NCBI GenBank assembly: GCA_030765605.1
Contig: JAVCCG010000021.1
Location: 1 to 42,321, forward strand
Length of the DNA: 42,321 nt
Direction: 5' to 3'
From: Candidatus Alcyoniella australis
Lineage (GTDB): Bacteria; Lernaellota; Lernaellaia; JAVCCG01; Alcyoniellaceae
The position numbers and the translations under genes were made by a program. Position 1 is the stretch's first letter; every line of letters starts with the position of its first letter. Below are positions 18,750 through 29,292 of this stretch, one piece after another. The notes under the pieces were generated by a model, which did no database searches, was not told the DNA's origin, and saw nothing but the letters and a program-made list of their open reading frames with translations.

Positions 18750-19936
18750 CAGGCCCTGGCCTCGGCATAGACTTGCGCCATCGATTGCGCCACTGCCTGC
18801 GGCGAGTAGCGCTGGGCCAGCCGCTCGCGCCACGCTGCGCCGCACATCCCGGCCAGGCGCTCAAGTTCGGGCAACGCCTTGGCAATGGTCGCGGCCAGCG
18901 CGTCCGGATCGCTACCACGTGCAACCAGCGTTGGGTCGAACCCGCCGAGCAGCTCGGGGATCGCGCCCACGTCGGAACCAACCACGGGCGTGCCGCAGGC
19001 GATGGACTCGAGGATCACCAGGCCGAAGTGTTCGTGGGCAATCGAGGGCAGCACGAACAGATCCGCGGCGCTCAGCGCCAGGGGCAGCTGCGTCTGGCTA
19101 AGCATCCCGGCGAACCGCACACGGTCGGCAACGCCGCTGTCCGTGGCCCGGCGCTCGAGCTCGTGGCGCAATTCGCCCTGCCCGGCGATCACCAGGTCTA
19201 GATCGTGGCCACCGCGCGCCAGATGAGCCACGGCGTCGATCAAGCGCTCGAGCCCCATGCGCCGTGCAAGACGTCGCACGCTGAGCAATGTCGTGCGCTG
19301 CGCGGGCCAGCCCAGACGCTTGCGCGCCTCGAGTCGCGGCGTAAAGCGCTCGAGGTCCACACTGCCGGGCACGATAGTGCAACCCACGTCGCACAGTTCG
19401 CGCAACGCCGTTGCCGAGAACTCGGAGAGCGCCACGCGTTGGTTCGCCGATCGCATCAGCTTGGCCTGCATCCGGCGTTGGGAGGCCGCCAACAGATCGA
19501 GGTACGCGGCGTAGACCCTGCCCCGCTCGCGCAACGGCCCGCACTCGGCAAGGAACTCCGCGTGCCACGGCCCGTAAAACGTGGCAACCAGCGGTACGCC
19601 GATTGCCCGCGCAGCGCGCGCAGCGCCCAGTCCGCTGAGGGTCAGGTGCGTGTGAATCAAGTCCGGCGCTCCGTGCTCGCGCGCCAGCTCGCGCAGGGTG
19701 CGCTCGAACCCACGGATCGTCGAGGCGTAGGCCAGCGGCGTGGGACGTGCGGTGAACGGCACGCGTACAACGTCGATCCCGTTGCATTGCTCGCGCGCCG
19801 GGCTGCCCTGCTCGGCCCGCGTTGCGACCAGCACCTCGAAGCCCAAATCGCGCTGGGATTGTGTCAAATCCTGGACCACGCGCTCGACCCCGCCGATGCG
19901 CGGATAAAACGCGTCCGTGGCGTGCCAGACCTTCAC
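18749..19936 (-). CDS. Glycosyltransferase family 4
   Basis: The protein has 395 residues from a GTG at 19936 that overlaps the preceding stop as GTGA. It opens VWHATDAFYPRIGGVERVV, the glycine-rich acceptor loop of GT4 enzymes. VPLVATFYGPWHAEF follows, and the donor site is SIAHEHFGLVILESIACGTP (EX7E). A longer frame upstream (to 20017) is only the shadow of the radical SAM gene. Sugar specificity is unknown. Confidence 0.9.
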   Translation of the reverse strand: MKVWHATDAFYPRIGGVERVVQDLTQSQRDLGFEVLVATRAEQGSPAREQCNGIDVVRVPFTARPTPLAYASTIRGFERTLRELAREHGAPDLIHTHLTLSGLGAARAARAIGVPLVATFYGPWHAEFLAECGPLRERGRVYAAYLDLLAASQRRMQAKLMRSANQRVALSEFSATALRELCDVGCTIVPGSVDLERFTPRLEARKRLGWPAQRTTLLSVRRLARRMGLERLIDAVAHLARGGHDLDLVIAGQGELRHELERRATDSGVADRVRFAGMLSQTQLPLALSAADLFVLPSIAHEHFGLVILESIACGTPVVGSDVGAIPELLGGFDPTLVARGSDPDALAATIAKALPELERLAGMCGAAWRERLAQRYSPQAVAQSMAQVYAEARA

Positions 19937-20955
19937 AGATACCACTCGTTGCACCCGTCGCAGGGCGTAAGCTCGTCCCAGCGCCCCTGCTCGTGCAGCT
20001 CTCGGATGCGCTGCCAACCCGCGCAGCGCCAGAGCTGCTCAAGGGTCGAGTCGCGCACGTTGCCGACCTCAAGCCGGTAGAGCACGTCCTTGCAGCAGAC
20101 GGTCACGCGGCCGTCCCACGAGATCGACATGTCCTTATAGAGTTGTCGGCAGGCGAAGCGTTTGGCCGGAGTGCGGTCGACCACCCGCCGATCCTCGACC
20201 TGGCCGCCGAAGGTATCGACCTCCTTGACCAGGATGTCGTCCGTGGGACCCAGCAGCGGCACCCATTGCTCCAAAAACGGTTCGAGCTCGTCGCTGGTGC
20301 TGTCCATCACCAAAATCTGCAACGTGGTGCGCGGCAGGCTCGCGCCGCACGCGGCCTTGGCCGCAAGAAAACCGCGAATGTTGGAGGTCACCGCCGCGAA
20401 GTCGCCGTGGCGGCGGATCGCCTCGTAGGTCTCGGGTTTGGTGCCGTCCAGCGAAAAAATGATCCGCTCCAGCGCCTGGGACTCGAGCAGCCGCCTTGCC
20501 ATTGCTTGGTCGAGCAGCGCCGCGTTGGTGCTGGTGTAGAGATGCGGCGCGCCCGCGTCAGCCGCGAGTTTGGTCAGCTCGACGAACTGCGGATGAAGCA
20601 GCGGCTCGCCCAGGCCCATCAGCGCCACGCCCTCGATCAAGTTCGCGTGCTGCGCCGCCTGATCCACGATGCGGCGAAACAGACCTTGATCGATCAGGCC
20701 CGTGGGCCGATCCATCTGCTCGCGAGGGCACATCACGCAGCGCATGTTGCAGCGGTTGGTGATCTCGACGTGCAGATAGCGCGGGAACGGCAACAGCCTT
20801 GGCGCGACCCTGGCGGCCAGCCGGGCCGCGGCCTTGATCGCCAGCTCGCTTGTGGGAACGCAGCGCAGCAGCTCGACGTAGCGCCCCAGCCGGGCCGCCG
20901 CGCCGGGTGATCGGCCGGGAAAGAAGATTACCTTGCCGCCCCAACGTTCGCTCAC
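19933..20955 (-). CDS. Radical SAM/SPASM-domain protein
   Basis: The protein has 340 residues from a GTG at 20955, overlapping the previous stop as GTGA. CNMRCVMC binds the radical SAM cluster, followed by GLGEPLLHPQFVELT and RIIFSLDGTKPETYEAIRR. The last 80 residues have FACRQLY, VCCKDVL and CDGCNEWY, a SPASM-type set of Cys residues for an extra Fe-S cluster. SPASM proteins usually modify peptides, but members in polysaccharide loci are common and of unknown role. Being in the middle of an overlapping glycosyltransferase operon suggests a sugar or lipid substrate. Confidence 0.9.
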   Translation of the reverse strand: MSERWGGKVIFFPGRSPGAAARLGRYVELLRCVPTSELAIKAAARLAARVAPRLLPFPRYLHVEITNRCNMRCVMCPREQMDRPTGLIDQGLFRRIVDQAAQHANLIEGVALMGLGEPLLHPQFVELTKLAADAGAPHLYTSTNAALLDQAMARRLLESQALERIIFSLDGTKPETYEAIRRHGDFAAVTSNIRGFLAAKAACGASLPRTTLQILVMDSTSDELEPFLEQWVPLLGPTDDILVKEVDTFGGQVEDRRVVDRTPAKRFACRQLYKDMSISWDGRVTVCCKDVLYRLEVGNVRDSTLEQLWRCAGWQRIRELHEQGRWDELTPCDGCNEWYL

Positions 20956-21545
20956 GGAAAATCCTTGAGCACCTCGAGATCGAGCTCAATGTCGCGCGCG
21001 CGGAAGATCCCGCTTAAGTAGAACTCGTAGAACGACAGCCAGCGGTTGGCCAGCCAGGCCACGCCGCAAAACCGCCAGATGCGCGGGAAGGTCAGGTGTC
21101 TGCGCAGCACGCGAAAGCGCACGGACCCGGGAAGCTGCGGCAGGTCGAACTCGCTTTCGAACGCCAGATGCGCCGCGGCGCGCGCCGCGTTGCGAAACGC
21201 GCTATGGGCCTGCGGATCAACGTAGAACTCGATGAAGCGCGCGGAGAGCGCGCGGCGGTGGGTCGGATCGCAAAACGCCATCGGGTTGGAGAAGTGCGGG
21301 GTGACGATTTCGATTTGCGCGTCGGGACGCGACACGCGCCAGACCTCGGATAGAAACCCGGCCGCGTTGCGCACGTGCTCGATCACGTGCCGGGCGCGCA
21401 CTTGCGTAAAGCTCGAGTCGGCCAGCGGCCAGGGCTGTTGATCCAGGTCGAGCACCAAGTCCGGTTCACAGGTCGGATCGAGGTCCACGCCCAGCGCGCC
21501 GGGCAGCTTATTGCGTCCGCATCCCAAATCGAGCGACTCAAACAT
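20952..21545 (-). CDS. Class I SAM-dependent methyltransferase
   Basis: The protein has 197 residues from the ATG at 21545, which overlaps the flippase stop by 8 bases. LDLGCGRNKLPGALGVDLDP is motif I plus the acidic ribose-binding strand, ARHVIEHVRN is motif IV, and VSRPDAQIEIVTPHFSNP follows. The C-terminal 80 residues are aromatic and basic and may contact a membrane or lipid acceptor. It is inferred to methylate a glycan intermediate. Confidence 0.85.
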   Translation of the reverse strand: MFESLDLGCGRNKLPGALGVDLDPTCEPDLVLDLDQQPWPLADSSFTQVRARHVIEHVRNAAGFLSEVWRVSRPDAQIEIVTPHFSNPMAFCDPTHRRALSARFIEFYVDPQAHSAFRNAARAAAHLAFESEFDLPQLPGSVRFRVLRRHLTFPRIWRFCGVAWLANRWLSFYEFYLSGIFRARDIELDLEVLKDFP

Positions 21546-23004
21546 CTTCAACCTCGGCGGGCCTCCCCTGGAGCAACCGAACCACGTCGCGTAAATCGCG
21601 TCGCAGGCGTTGCCCCTCGATCAGCGCGATCAGCAGCAGAAACAAAATCGCGAAACAGCAAAGCTTGCACAGCCCCGCGGCCCACTGCCCCGGGTCGCCC
21701 AGTTGCGAAACAACGGCGAAGCTCAATCCCAGGGCGATCAGCGAGGCTGCCAGCGGTCCGGTGAACAACTCCCGATATCTTACATCAACCGCCTGCCGAA
21801 GTATGACGTAGGCCGCGACAACTCCGCCGAGCATCACAACGCCCACGGCCAGCGCCGCGCCGATCGCCTGGCCGAAATACGTGGCCGGCCACAGCAACAG
21901 CGCCAGGCTCAGGGCCTGGCCGACCTGAATCCGGCTACTGGTCTGCGGTCGACCCACTGCGGAAAACAGATCGCCGGTGTTGTCGAACAGCGGACGGCAG
22001 GCCGAAAATAAAATCAGCGCGCGCAGCATCGGCACCATCGGCATCCAGGTTTGGCCGAACAAGATCGAGACCAGTTCCGGCGCAACCAGGAACAGCAGCG
22101 CGCTGAAAGGCAGGGTCAACAGGGCCACGCCGCGGGTGGTCGCGCCGAACACCGCGCTGAGCGCCGCGCGGTCGTTTTGCAGCCGGGCGTAAACCGGGAA
22201 CGCGACCTTGGCCACGACCTGCGAGACCATGCTCGTGGGCAGCAGGCTGGTGTTGTACGAGCGGCTGTAAAATCCCAGTGCGACCGCGCCGACCAGCGTG
22301 CCCACGAACCAGTCGTCGAGCTGGTAGATCGTGAAGCTCGCCAGTCCGCCGAACCACAGCTGCGCACCGAAACGCAGAAACCAGCGCACCAGCTTGCGAT
22401 CAAAACACAGCCGCGGCCTGATCGGTGCCAGAATCCAGACCAGCACCAAGTCGTAGAGCACGCCGAGCACGTAGCGCAGGATCAGCGCTTCCAGGCCGTA
22501 TCCGGCGATGGCGACGACGATCGCCACGGCGTTGACCAGTAGCGTATTGCTCACCCGCGCGGCCATCAGCCGTTTGAACTCGAGGCGCTTTTCCAATGCC
22601 AGACGCGGGGTGTGGGTCGCGGCCTCGGCCAGCCCGGCCAGGGCAAAGGCCCACAGCGCGACGATCACCCCGTGGTCGTAACGCGCGGCCACCAGGGGCG
22701 AGGCCAGCGCGACCACGCCCAGGGTCAGCACGCCGATCAGCAGGTTGAGCCCCAGGTGTACGCCGTAGGCGCGATCCAGATCGTCCTGGCGATGGATCAG
22801 CGCCGCGTTGATCCCCAGGCCGAAAGCGCGGCGGCAGAGGCTGAGGAAGAACAGGCCCAGGGCCATCTGCCCGAAGTACTCGGGCACGATCAGCCGCATC
22901 AGCGCCACGTTGGCCGCGAAGTTTAAAAGCTGATTGAGGTACGTGCCGCCGGCCACCAACGCGGTGGAGCGTACAAAGCGTCTGGAAAGTCCCTCGTTGT
23001 TCAT
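21538..23004 (-). CDS. Wzx-like oligosaccharide flippase (MOP superfamily)
   Basis: The protein has 488 residues with about 12-14 hydrophobic spans. It starts ALVAGGTYLNQLLNFAANVA, the first helix of polysaccharide exporters, and has RSYNTSLLPTSMVSQVVAKV, as in RfbX/Wzx-like flippases that move undecaprenyl-linked glycans to the periplasm. The ATG follows directly on the stop (TAG) of the GT2 gene. No Wzy polymerase or O-antigen ligase is seen in the window, so later steps are encoded elsewhere. Confidence 0.9.
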   Translation of the reverse strand: MNNEGLSRRFVRSTALVAGGTYLNQLLNFAANVALMRLIVPEYFGQMALGLFFLSLCRRAFGLGINAALIHRQDDLDRAYGVHLGLNLLIGVLTLGVVALASPLVAARYDHGVIVALWAFALAGLAEAATHTPRLALEKRLEFKRLMAARVSNTLLVNAVAIVVAIAGYGLEALILRYVLGVLYDLVLVWILAPIRPRLCFDRKLVRWFLRFGAQLWFGGLASFTIYQLDDWFVGTLVGAVALGFYSRSYNTSLLPTSMVSQVVAKVAFPVYARLQNDRAALSAVFGATTRGVALLTLPFSALLFLVAPELVSILFGQTWMPMVPMLRALILFSACRPLFDNTGDLFSAVGRPQTSSRIQVGQALSLALLLWPATYFGQAIGAALAVGVVMLGGVVAAYVILRQAVDVRYRELFTGPLAASLIALGLSFAVVSQLGDPGQWAAGLCKLCCFAILFLLLIALIEGQRLRRDLRDVVRLLQGRPAEVEDV

Positions 23005-23925
23005 CTAGCGCCCTGATCCCCGGTGATAGCGCACGAAGTAGCGCAGCCGCCCCAACGCCTCGCACATCCGCGCGCAGCAGCCGGCCCACGGCGCGAGCAG
23101 CGCCGAGCCAAACGGCGCGTCGGGCAACAGCCCTCGCAGCCTGGGCAGCGCGGCATAGCCGCGCACCAAGAAACTCAGCGGCTGGACGAATCCGCGCAGC
23201 ACGTCGGTCCAGCCGAACTCCGCCGATTTCAGGTGCACGGCCACGGTCGACCCGCGGCGATAGGAGGTGCGGCACAGGCCGGACAGGCCGTCGCGTTTTA
23301 AATGCCTCACCCGCGGCTGGAGCACGCGCATCAGCCGCGAGCCCGCGGCCAGCATGCGCCTTGTCAGATCGGCGTCCGCGCCGTGAAGCAGCCCGGCGTC
23401 GAACCCGCCCACGTTGCGTAGCGCCGATGCGCGCAGTGCCATGTTGTTGGCGTTGAGCGCCGTACGCCGCTCGGCCGGGTCGAGCTCTTGCTCACTTGCG
23501 AACTCGTCGAGATAGGGCAGCAGCTTGCTAAGCTCGGATGGGTTGCGCGCCGAGGGCCAGAGGTTGCCGCCCACGCCGTGCAGCTCGGGCCGTTGGTCGA
23601 GATGCTCGCATAGCTTCGCGGCCCAATCCGGCGGCACCTCGCAGTCGGCGTCGGTGAATAAGATCGGATCGCCCTTCGCGTGCTCGAGCCCCGCGTTGAG
23701 CGCGGCCGCGCGGCCCGCAGGCTCGATGCTGTGCACCTGGGCCCCCAGCTCGCGGGCGATGGCGGCCGAGCTATCGCGGCTGCCGTCGTCGACCACCAAA
23801 ATTTGCAGATTGAATTGTGCGCGCTGCGCTGCCACCGAGCGCAGACAGCGCTCCAGGGCGCCCGCGCCGTCGCGGCACGGGATCAGCACGGTTACGGTTC
23901 GCTCAGAGTCCGATCTCGTCGGCAA
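23005..23925 (-). CDS. Glycosyltransferase family 2
   Basis: The protein has 306 residues with the GT-A fold: VTVLIPCRDGAGALERCLRS, ILVVDDGSRDSS, FTDADCEVPPDW (the metal-binding DxD) and NNMALRASALRNVGGFDA. The last 60 residues are hydrophobic in places and may sit on the membrane. The start is uncertain: TTG at 23925 is used here, overlapping the HD gene by 23 bases; no ATG precedes the VTVLIPC strand. Confidence 0.87.
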   Translation of the reverse strand: MPTRSDSERTVTVLIPCRDGAGALERCLRSVAAQRAQFNLQILVVDDGSRDSSAAIARELGAQVHSIEPAGRAAALNAGLEHAKGDPILFTDADCEVPPDWAAKLCEHLDQRPELHGVGGNLWPSARNPSELSKLLPYLDEFASEQELDPAERRTALNANNMALRASALRNVGGFDAGLLHGADADLTRRMLAAGSRLMRVLQPRVRHLKRDGLSGLCRTSYRRGSTVAVHLKSAEFGWTDVLRGFVQPLSFLVRGYAALPRLRGLLPDAPFGSALLAPWAGCCARMCEALGRLRYFVRYHRGSGR

Positions 23926-24481
23926 TCTCGCACATCGCCTCGAGGCTTAGCTCGATAAACTGGTCAAGGCTCAGGTCCAACTTCTCACACTCGATGATGA
24001 TCTCACGGCTGGCCCCAGCGGCGAAGCGTTTATCCTTGAAACGTTTGCGCACGCTCTTGGGTTTGACCGAGGCCAGCTTGCGGTCGGGCATCACCAGCGC
24101 CGTGGCCACGATCAGGCCGGTGATCGTCTCGGCCGAAGCCAGGGCAAAGTCCAGCTGCTCGCTGCGCGCCAGGCCCAACGCCTCGGCGTTGTGGCGCTCG
24201 ATGGCAGTGCAGGCCGCTGGCGCCAGCCCCTCCTCGCGCAGCATGGCGGCTGCGGTCAGTGCATGCCGCATCGGGTCCGCCGAAATCATCTCGAGGTCCA
24301 GATCGTGCAAAAGCCCGGTGATCCCCCACAGCTCGGGATCGCCATCCAGGCGCCGCGCCAGGGAGCGCATGATCGCCTCGGAGGCCAGACAGTGGTTGAC
24401 CAAATTGCGGTTTTTCAGATGTTGACCGAGCAGCTCCCGCGCCCTTTCGCGGCTGATGCCCGCGCCTGATTCTGCGTCCAT
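23903..24481 (-). CDS. HDIG-family HD-domain protein
   Basis: The protein has 192 residues. The HD metal ligands are visible as NHCLASEAIM (first His), GLLHDLDLE (His-Asp) and a later His in AIERHNAEALGL. The C-terminal half (LTGLIVATAL-type helix, KPKSVRKRFKDKRFAAGASR) is typical of a widespread uncharacterised HDIG group thought to be phosphohydrolases. The ATG at 24481 has AAGGGAG six bases upstream; an ATG at 24487 sits directly on that site and is less likely. It is the first gene of the glycan operon, which may reflect nucleotide clean-up or simple co-expression. Confidence 0.85.
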   Translation of the reverse strand: MDAESGAGISRERARELLGQHLKNRNLVNHCLASEAIMRSLARRLDGDPELWGITGLLHDLDLEMISADPMRHALTAAAMLREEGLAPAACTAIERHNAEALGLARSEQLDFALASAETITGLIVATALVMPDRKLASVKPKSVRKRFKDKRFAAGASREIIIECEKLDLSLDQFIELSLEAMCEIADEIGL

Positions 24482-24598
24482 CCGCATCTCCCTTTGTAAC
24501 GCCGACCCGTGTTAGAACGCTAACCGCATGCACCGCGGCGGTCAAGGACGCGCGAAGTTTGCAAACGGTCGATTGATTGGCCACAATTCATCTGATCC

Positions 24599-24780
24599 AG
24601 CCCGGATTATTCATGAGGGTTCGTCAACGAGACGCGCAAGGCGCCGCAAATACAAGGAAGCCGGGGCGATCATCCACAGGCGTACCCACTGCGGTACGTC
24701 GAGGACGGATCGGCGAAGATGACGCAGTAGTTGCGAGCGAATTGTGCGTCGCAGTAGAAGCCTCATGAATAGTCCGGGCT
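24599..24780. mobile_element. Inverted-repeat element, MITE-like, 182 bp
   Basis: The ends are AGCCCGGATTATTCATGAGG plus GTTC (24599-24622) and, on the other strand, AGCCCGGACTATTCATGAGG plus CTTC (24757-24780): 22 of 24 bases match. Nothing coding lies inside. The immediate flanks CCAG and CTAG differ at one base, so a target duplication is not proven. It fills most of the 300-base gap between the glycan operon and the diguanylate cyclase gene, and its origin from an insertion sequence is inferred. Confidence 0.7.
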
Positions 24781-24818
24781 AGCCAAGCCCGATGATTATC
24801 ACGAGGAAAACGCTACCG

Positions 24819-25718
24819 ATGGCCGAAAAACAGATCACCAAGACCACCTATCTGGGACTTAGCGACGATCAGCGCGGCGAACCCTCGGGCCCGTTCGACC
24901 CGTTTCTGTTGGTGATCAACGGCGTGAACGCCGGAGCGCAGTTGCCGATTCCCAACGGCAGCAGCGTGATCGGCCGACTGGACGGCGACGCGCAGATCAG
25001 CCTGGACGACGACGCGGTTTCCCATCGCCATGCCCAGCTGGAGCGCGATGAAGATCGGGTCCAGGCCATTGATCTGGATTCGACCAACGGGCTGTTTATC
25101 AACGAGCAGCGCACGCAACAGGTCGAGCTGACCCGCGGCGACGTGCTGACCGTGGGGCGCACGTTGCTCAAGTTCGTCAACCGTCACAACCTCGAGGCCG
25201 AGGAGCTGATCTCGTTGCTGCGGCGGGCGACCACCGACGATTTCACCGGCATCTGCAATAAAAAGCACTTCATCGCTCGGCTGACCAGCGAGCTCTCGCG
25301 GGCCGGGCGCCACGAATTTCCGCTCAGCGTGGTGATGTTCGACGTGGATCACTTCAAGCGCTTTAACGACACCTACGGCCATTTGGCCGGGGACGCGGTG
25401 CTGGTCTCGCTGGCGCGCACGGTCTCGCAGGTGATGCGCCAACAGGATCTGCTGGCGCGCTTCGGCGGCGAGGAGTTCGTGGTCATGGCCCCGGAGATCG
25501 ACTTGGAAGAGGCGCATCGGCTGGCTCAGCGCGTGCGCGCGGCGGTCGCCGGGCAGCCCGTGGAGTACGAGGGGCTACAGCTGGGCGTGCGCGTCAGCCT
25601 GGGCTGCTCCACCTACACACCCGATTCCGAGCCGCCCGTATCGGCCACGGAGCTGATCGGCCGTGCCGACAAGCGGATGTATCTGGCCAAGAGTTCGGGA
25701 CGCGACACCGTGCGCTGA
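24819..25718 (+). CDS. FHA-GGDEF diguanylate cyclase
   Basis: The protein has 299 residues from the ATG at 24819; GAGGA lies 11 bases upstream, and an in-frame ATG at 24792 has no such site. An FHA phosphothreonine-binding domain covers about 45-120: IGR at 51-53, SHRHAQ at 69-74, STNG at 88-91. The GGDEF domain covers about 135-299 with DFTGICNKKHF, FDVDHFKRFNDTYGHLAGD and the active-site GGEEF at 216-220. RQQD at 207-210 is five residues before it, the inhibitory site where c-di-GMP binds, so feedback control is expected. It has no membrane segment. It makes c-di-GMP from two GTP; the FHA domain probably links it to a Ser/Thr kinase. Confidence 0.95.
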   Translation: MAEKQITKTTYLGLSDDQRGEPSGPFDPFLLVINGVNAGAQLPIPNGSSVIGRLDGDAQISLDDDAVSHRHAQLERDEDRVQAIDLDSTNGLFINEQRTQQVELTRGDVLTVGRTLLKFVNRHNLEAEELISLLRRATTDDFTGICNKKHFIARLTSELSRAGRHEFPLSVVMFDVDHFKRFNDTYGHLAGDAVLVSLARTVSQVMRQQDLLARFGGEEFVVMAPEIDLEEAHRLAQRVRAAVAGQPVEYEGLQLGVRVSLGCSTYTPDSEPPVSATELIGRADKRMYLAKSSGRDTVR

Positions 25719-25939
25719 GGCGCGCCCGATCCCCTTTTTGTTTTCATCGATTTAATAGTCTGGATAACGGCGAATTATGCGATAATCGCCGATCATATCG
25801 GGGTATCGCACCGCGCTTGTCTAACGCCGGCGTAGGCCGTCGATCGGCAAGCCGCTGTAGTGGTCTGGACATGCGCTCATTCCTTGACATCGGGAGCGCG
25901 ATCTGTTTTTTTGGTCGTTCGCTTTTAAGGAGAAAAATC
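25719..25939 (+). other. Intergenic leader before the citrate-synthase-like gene
   Basis: No gene is seen. A hairpin CGGCGA/TCGCCG lies near 25768-25791. A second hairpin, GCGCTC (25873-25878) with GAGCGC (25894-25899), is followed six bases later by seven T residues (25906-25912), like an imperfect terminator within the leader. AAGGAG lies seven bases before the ATG at 25940. Attenuation is only a possibility. Confidence 0.4.
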
Positions 25940-28010
25940 ATGGCAACAGTTGGCAATAAAAAACGCAAACACAAGTTAATCAAGCGCAAGAGCGTACATC
26001 GCCACATTCCGATCCACGATATCAAGGAGCCCAACCTGTTCCGCCGCACGTTCCCCTACCGCGACGTGCCGCAGATCGAGTTCGGCGGCCAGCTCGCGCC
26101 GATGAACCTGCCCCACGAGATCTTTATCACCGACACCACGTTCCGCGACGGTCAGCAGGCGCGTCCGCCATACCATCCCGAACAGGTGCTGCAACTTTTC
26201 GAGATGATGCACCGCCTGGGCGGCCCCAACGGCCTGATCCGCCAGTCCGAGTTCTTTCTCTATTCGGACCGCGACAAGCGCGCCGTAGAGCTTTGCCTGG
26301 AAAAAGGCTATCAGTTCCCAGAGGTTACCGGCTGGATTCGGGCTCGCGTCGAAGATTTTGAGCTGGTCAAAAACTTCGGGCTCAAGGAGACCGGCATCCT
26401 GACCTCGGTCAGCGACTACCACATCTTTTTAAAGCTCAAGCGCAACCGCCGCCGCTGCCTCAACGACTACCTCAAGGTGGTCGAGGCCGCCCTGACCGAG
26501 GGGATCGTGCCACGCTGCCACTTCGAGGACGTGACCCGCGCCGACATCTACGGCTTCGTGGTGCCCTTTGCCATCGAGCTGATGCGACTGCGCGAGGAAT
26601 CGGGAATCGACATCAAAATCAGGCTGTGCGACACCATGGGCTACGGCGTGCCCTACCCCGGCGCGACCCTGCCGCGCTCGGTGCCGCAACTGGTGCACAC
26701 GATGATTCACGAGGCCGGAGTGCCCAGCCACCTGCTGGAATGGCACGGGCACAACGATTTCCACAAGGTGCTGGTCAACGCGGCCACGGCATGGCTCTAC
26801 GGCTGCGCCGCGGCCAACGGCACGCTGGCGGGGTTCGGCGAACGCACTGGCAATCCGCCGATCGAGGGAATGATCGTCGAATACCTGGGGCTGGTCGGCG
26901 GCGACGAGAGCGTGGACACCTGCGTTATCACCGAGATCGCCAATTACATCGAGGAGATCGGCACCAAGATTCCGCCCAACTACCCGTTCATCGGCGCACG
27001 CTTCAACGCCACCTCGGCCGGCGTGCACCTGGACGGCATGGCCAAGAACGAGGAGATCTACAACATCTTCGATACCGAGCGCATCCTGAACCGTCCGCCG
27101 GGAATTTTGATCAACGACAAGTCGGGCACCGCGGGAATCGCCCAGTGGGTCAACAGCCATTTGCGGCTCACCGGCCGGCGTCGGGTCGATAAGCGCAATC
27201 CCGGCGTGGCCAAAGTCAACCGCTGGATCAAGAAGCAGTTCGAGTCCGGCCGCGTGACCAACATCTCGGACGAGGAACTCGACCGGATGGCCCAGCGCTA
27301 TTTGCCGGGCTACTTTGTTTCCGATTTCGAGCGCATCAAGCATCACGCCTTTGATATGGCCGCACAGCTCGTCGAGGAACTGAGCCAGAATCCCGAGGTG
27401 CGCAGTATGAAGCCAGCGCGTCAGGCCAAGCTGCTGGTGCAGTTTCTAAGCAACAATCCGTTCATCCAGTTCGCCCAGGTCACCGATCTCCATGGCCACA
27501 AGATCACGCCCGACGTATTCCAGCCCGAGGATTATCCGATCTTTGAAAACTCCCTGACCGATATCGACTATTCGGATCGCCCGTGGCACATCGGACCGCT
27601 GCGCGACGGCCGGATTCACGTGACCGAGCCCTACACCAGCATTATCACCGGCCTGCTGATCTGCACGATCTCCGCGCCGGTGCTCGACCGCGACGACGTA
27701 CCCCAAGGGGTTGTCGCGGTCCATATCAAATTCTCCGACATCACGACCGTGGAAGAGGCGCCCGTACACGAGGAGATCAGCTACGTGCGCGAGCAGCTCG
27801 ATCGCGATAAGTTCCGCGAGATGGCCGAGGCGACCCTGGATCACGAACGCCGCTCGCAACAAGAACGCCGCGAGGGGCGCGAACGCCGTTCGGGCACGGA
27901 GCGCCGATCTGTAAAACAGAAGGTCAAAAAGGAGCTCCGCACCGGATCAGACCGCCGCATAGGCAAAGATCGCCGCAAGGACGGAAACCAGCGCAAGAAG
28001 AAAGGCAACA

Positions 28011-28018
<8 letters not shown>
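25940..28018 (+). CDS. Re-citrate-synthase-like enzyme with C-terminal Cache-type domain
   Basis: The protein has 692 residues. Residues about 55-480 are a DRE-TIM acyltransferase of the Re-citrate synthase/homocitrate synthase group: DTTFRDGQQ (65-73), [36 protein letters not shown] with metal-binding His residues (267-273), and a Gly-rich strand around 287-305. The Re-citrate synthase of Clostridium kluyveri shares these motifs, and adjacency to icd supports citrate formation from oxaloacetate and acetyl-CoA. Residues about 495-605 match a Cache/PDC sensor fold ([37 protein letters not shown]). The tail, 635-692, is highly basic with repeated ERRxG and DRRxGKDRR. AAGGAG seven bases upstream fixes the start; an upstream extension to 25817 is rejected. 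Homocitrate synthase is the alternative reading. Confidence 0.82.
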
Positions 28019-29207
<1,189 letters not shown>

Positions 29208-29235
29208 GCTGCATAGCCCAACAGACGACAACACG

Positions 29236-29266
29236 CCGCCCCCAGATCAATTCAGGGGCGGTTTTT
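29236..29266 (+). terminator. Rho-independent terminator after icd
   Basis: The stem CCGCCCC (29236-29242) pairs with GGGGCGG (29255-29261) and is followed by five T residues. It closes the cyclase-citrate synthase-icd block. Confidence 0.88.
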
Positions 29267-29292
29267 CCTTCAACTGTCAGGGCAGATCGCGA

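Noticed and set aside
25832-25860. TAACGCC near the citrate-synthase-like gene as a third ECF site
   Set aside because: The downstream GGTC is not at the required 13-base spacing.
25817-25939. Upstream in-frame extension of the citrate-synthase-like protein
   Set aside because: The start at 25940 has AAGGAG at 7 bases and a plausible N-terminus; the extension is low in protein-like character.
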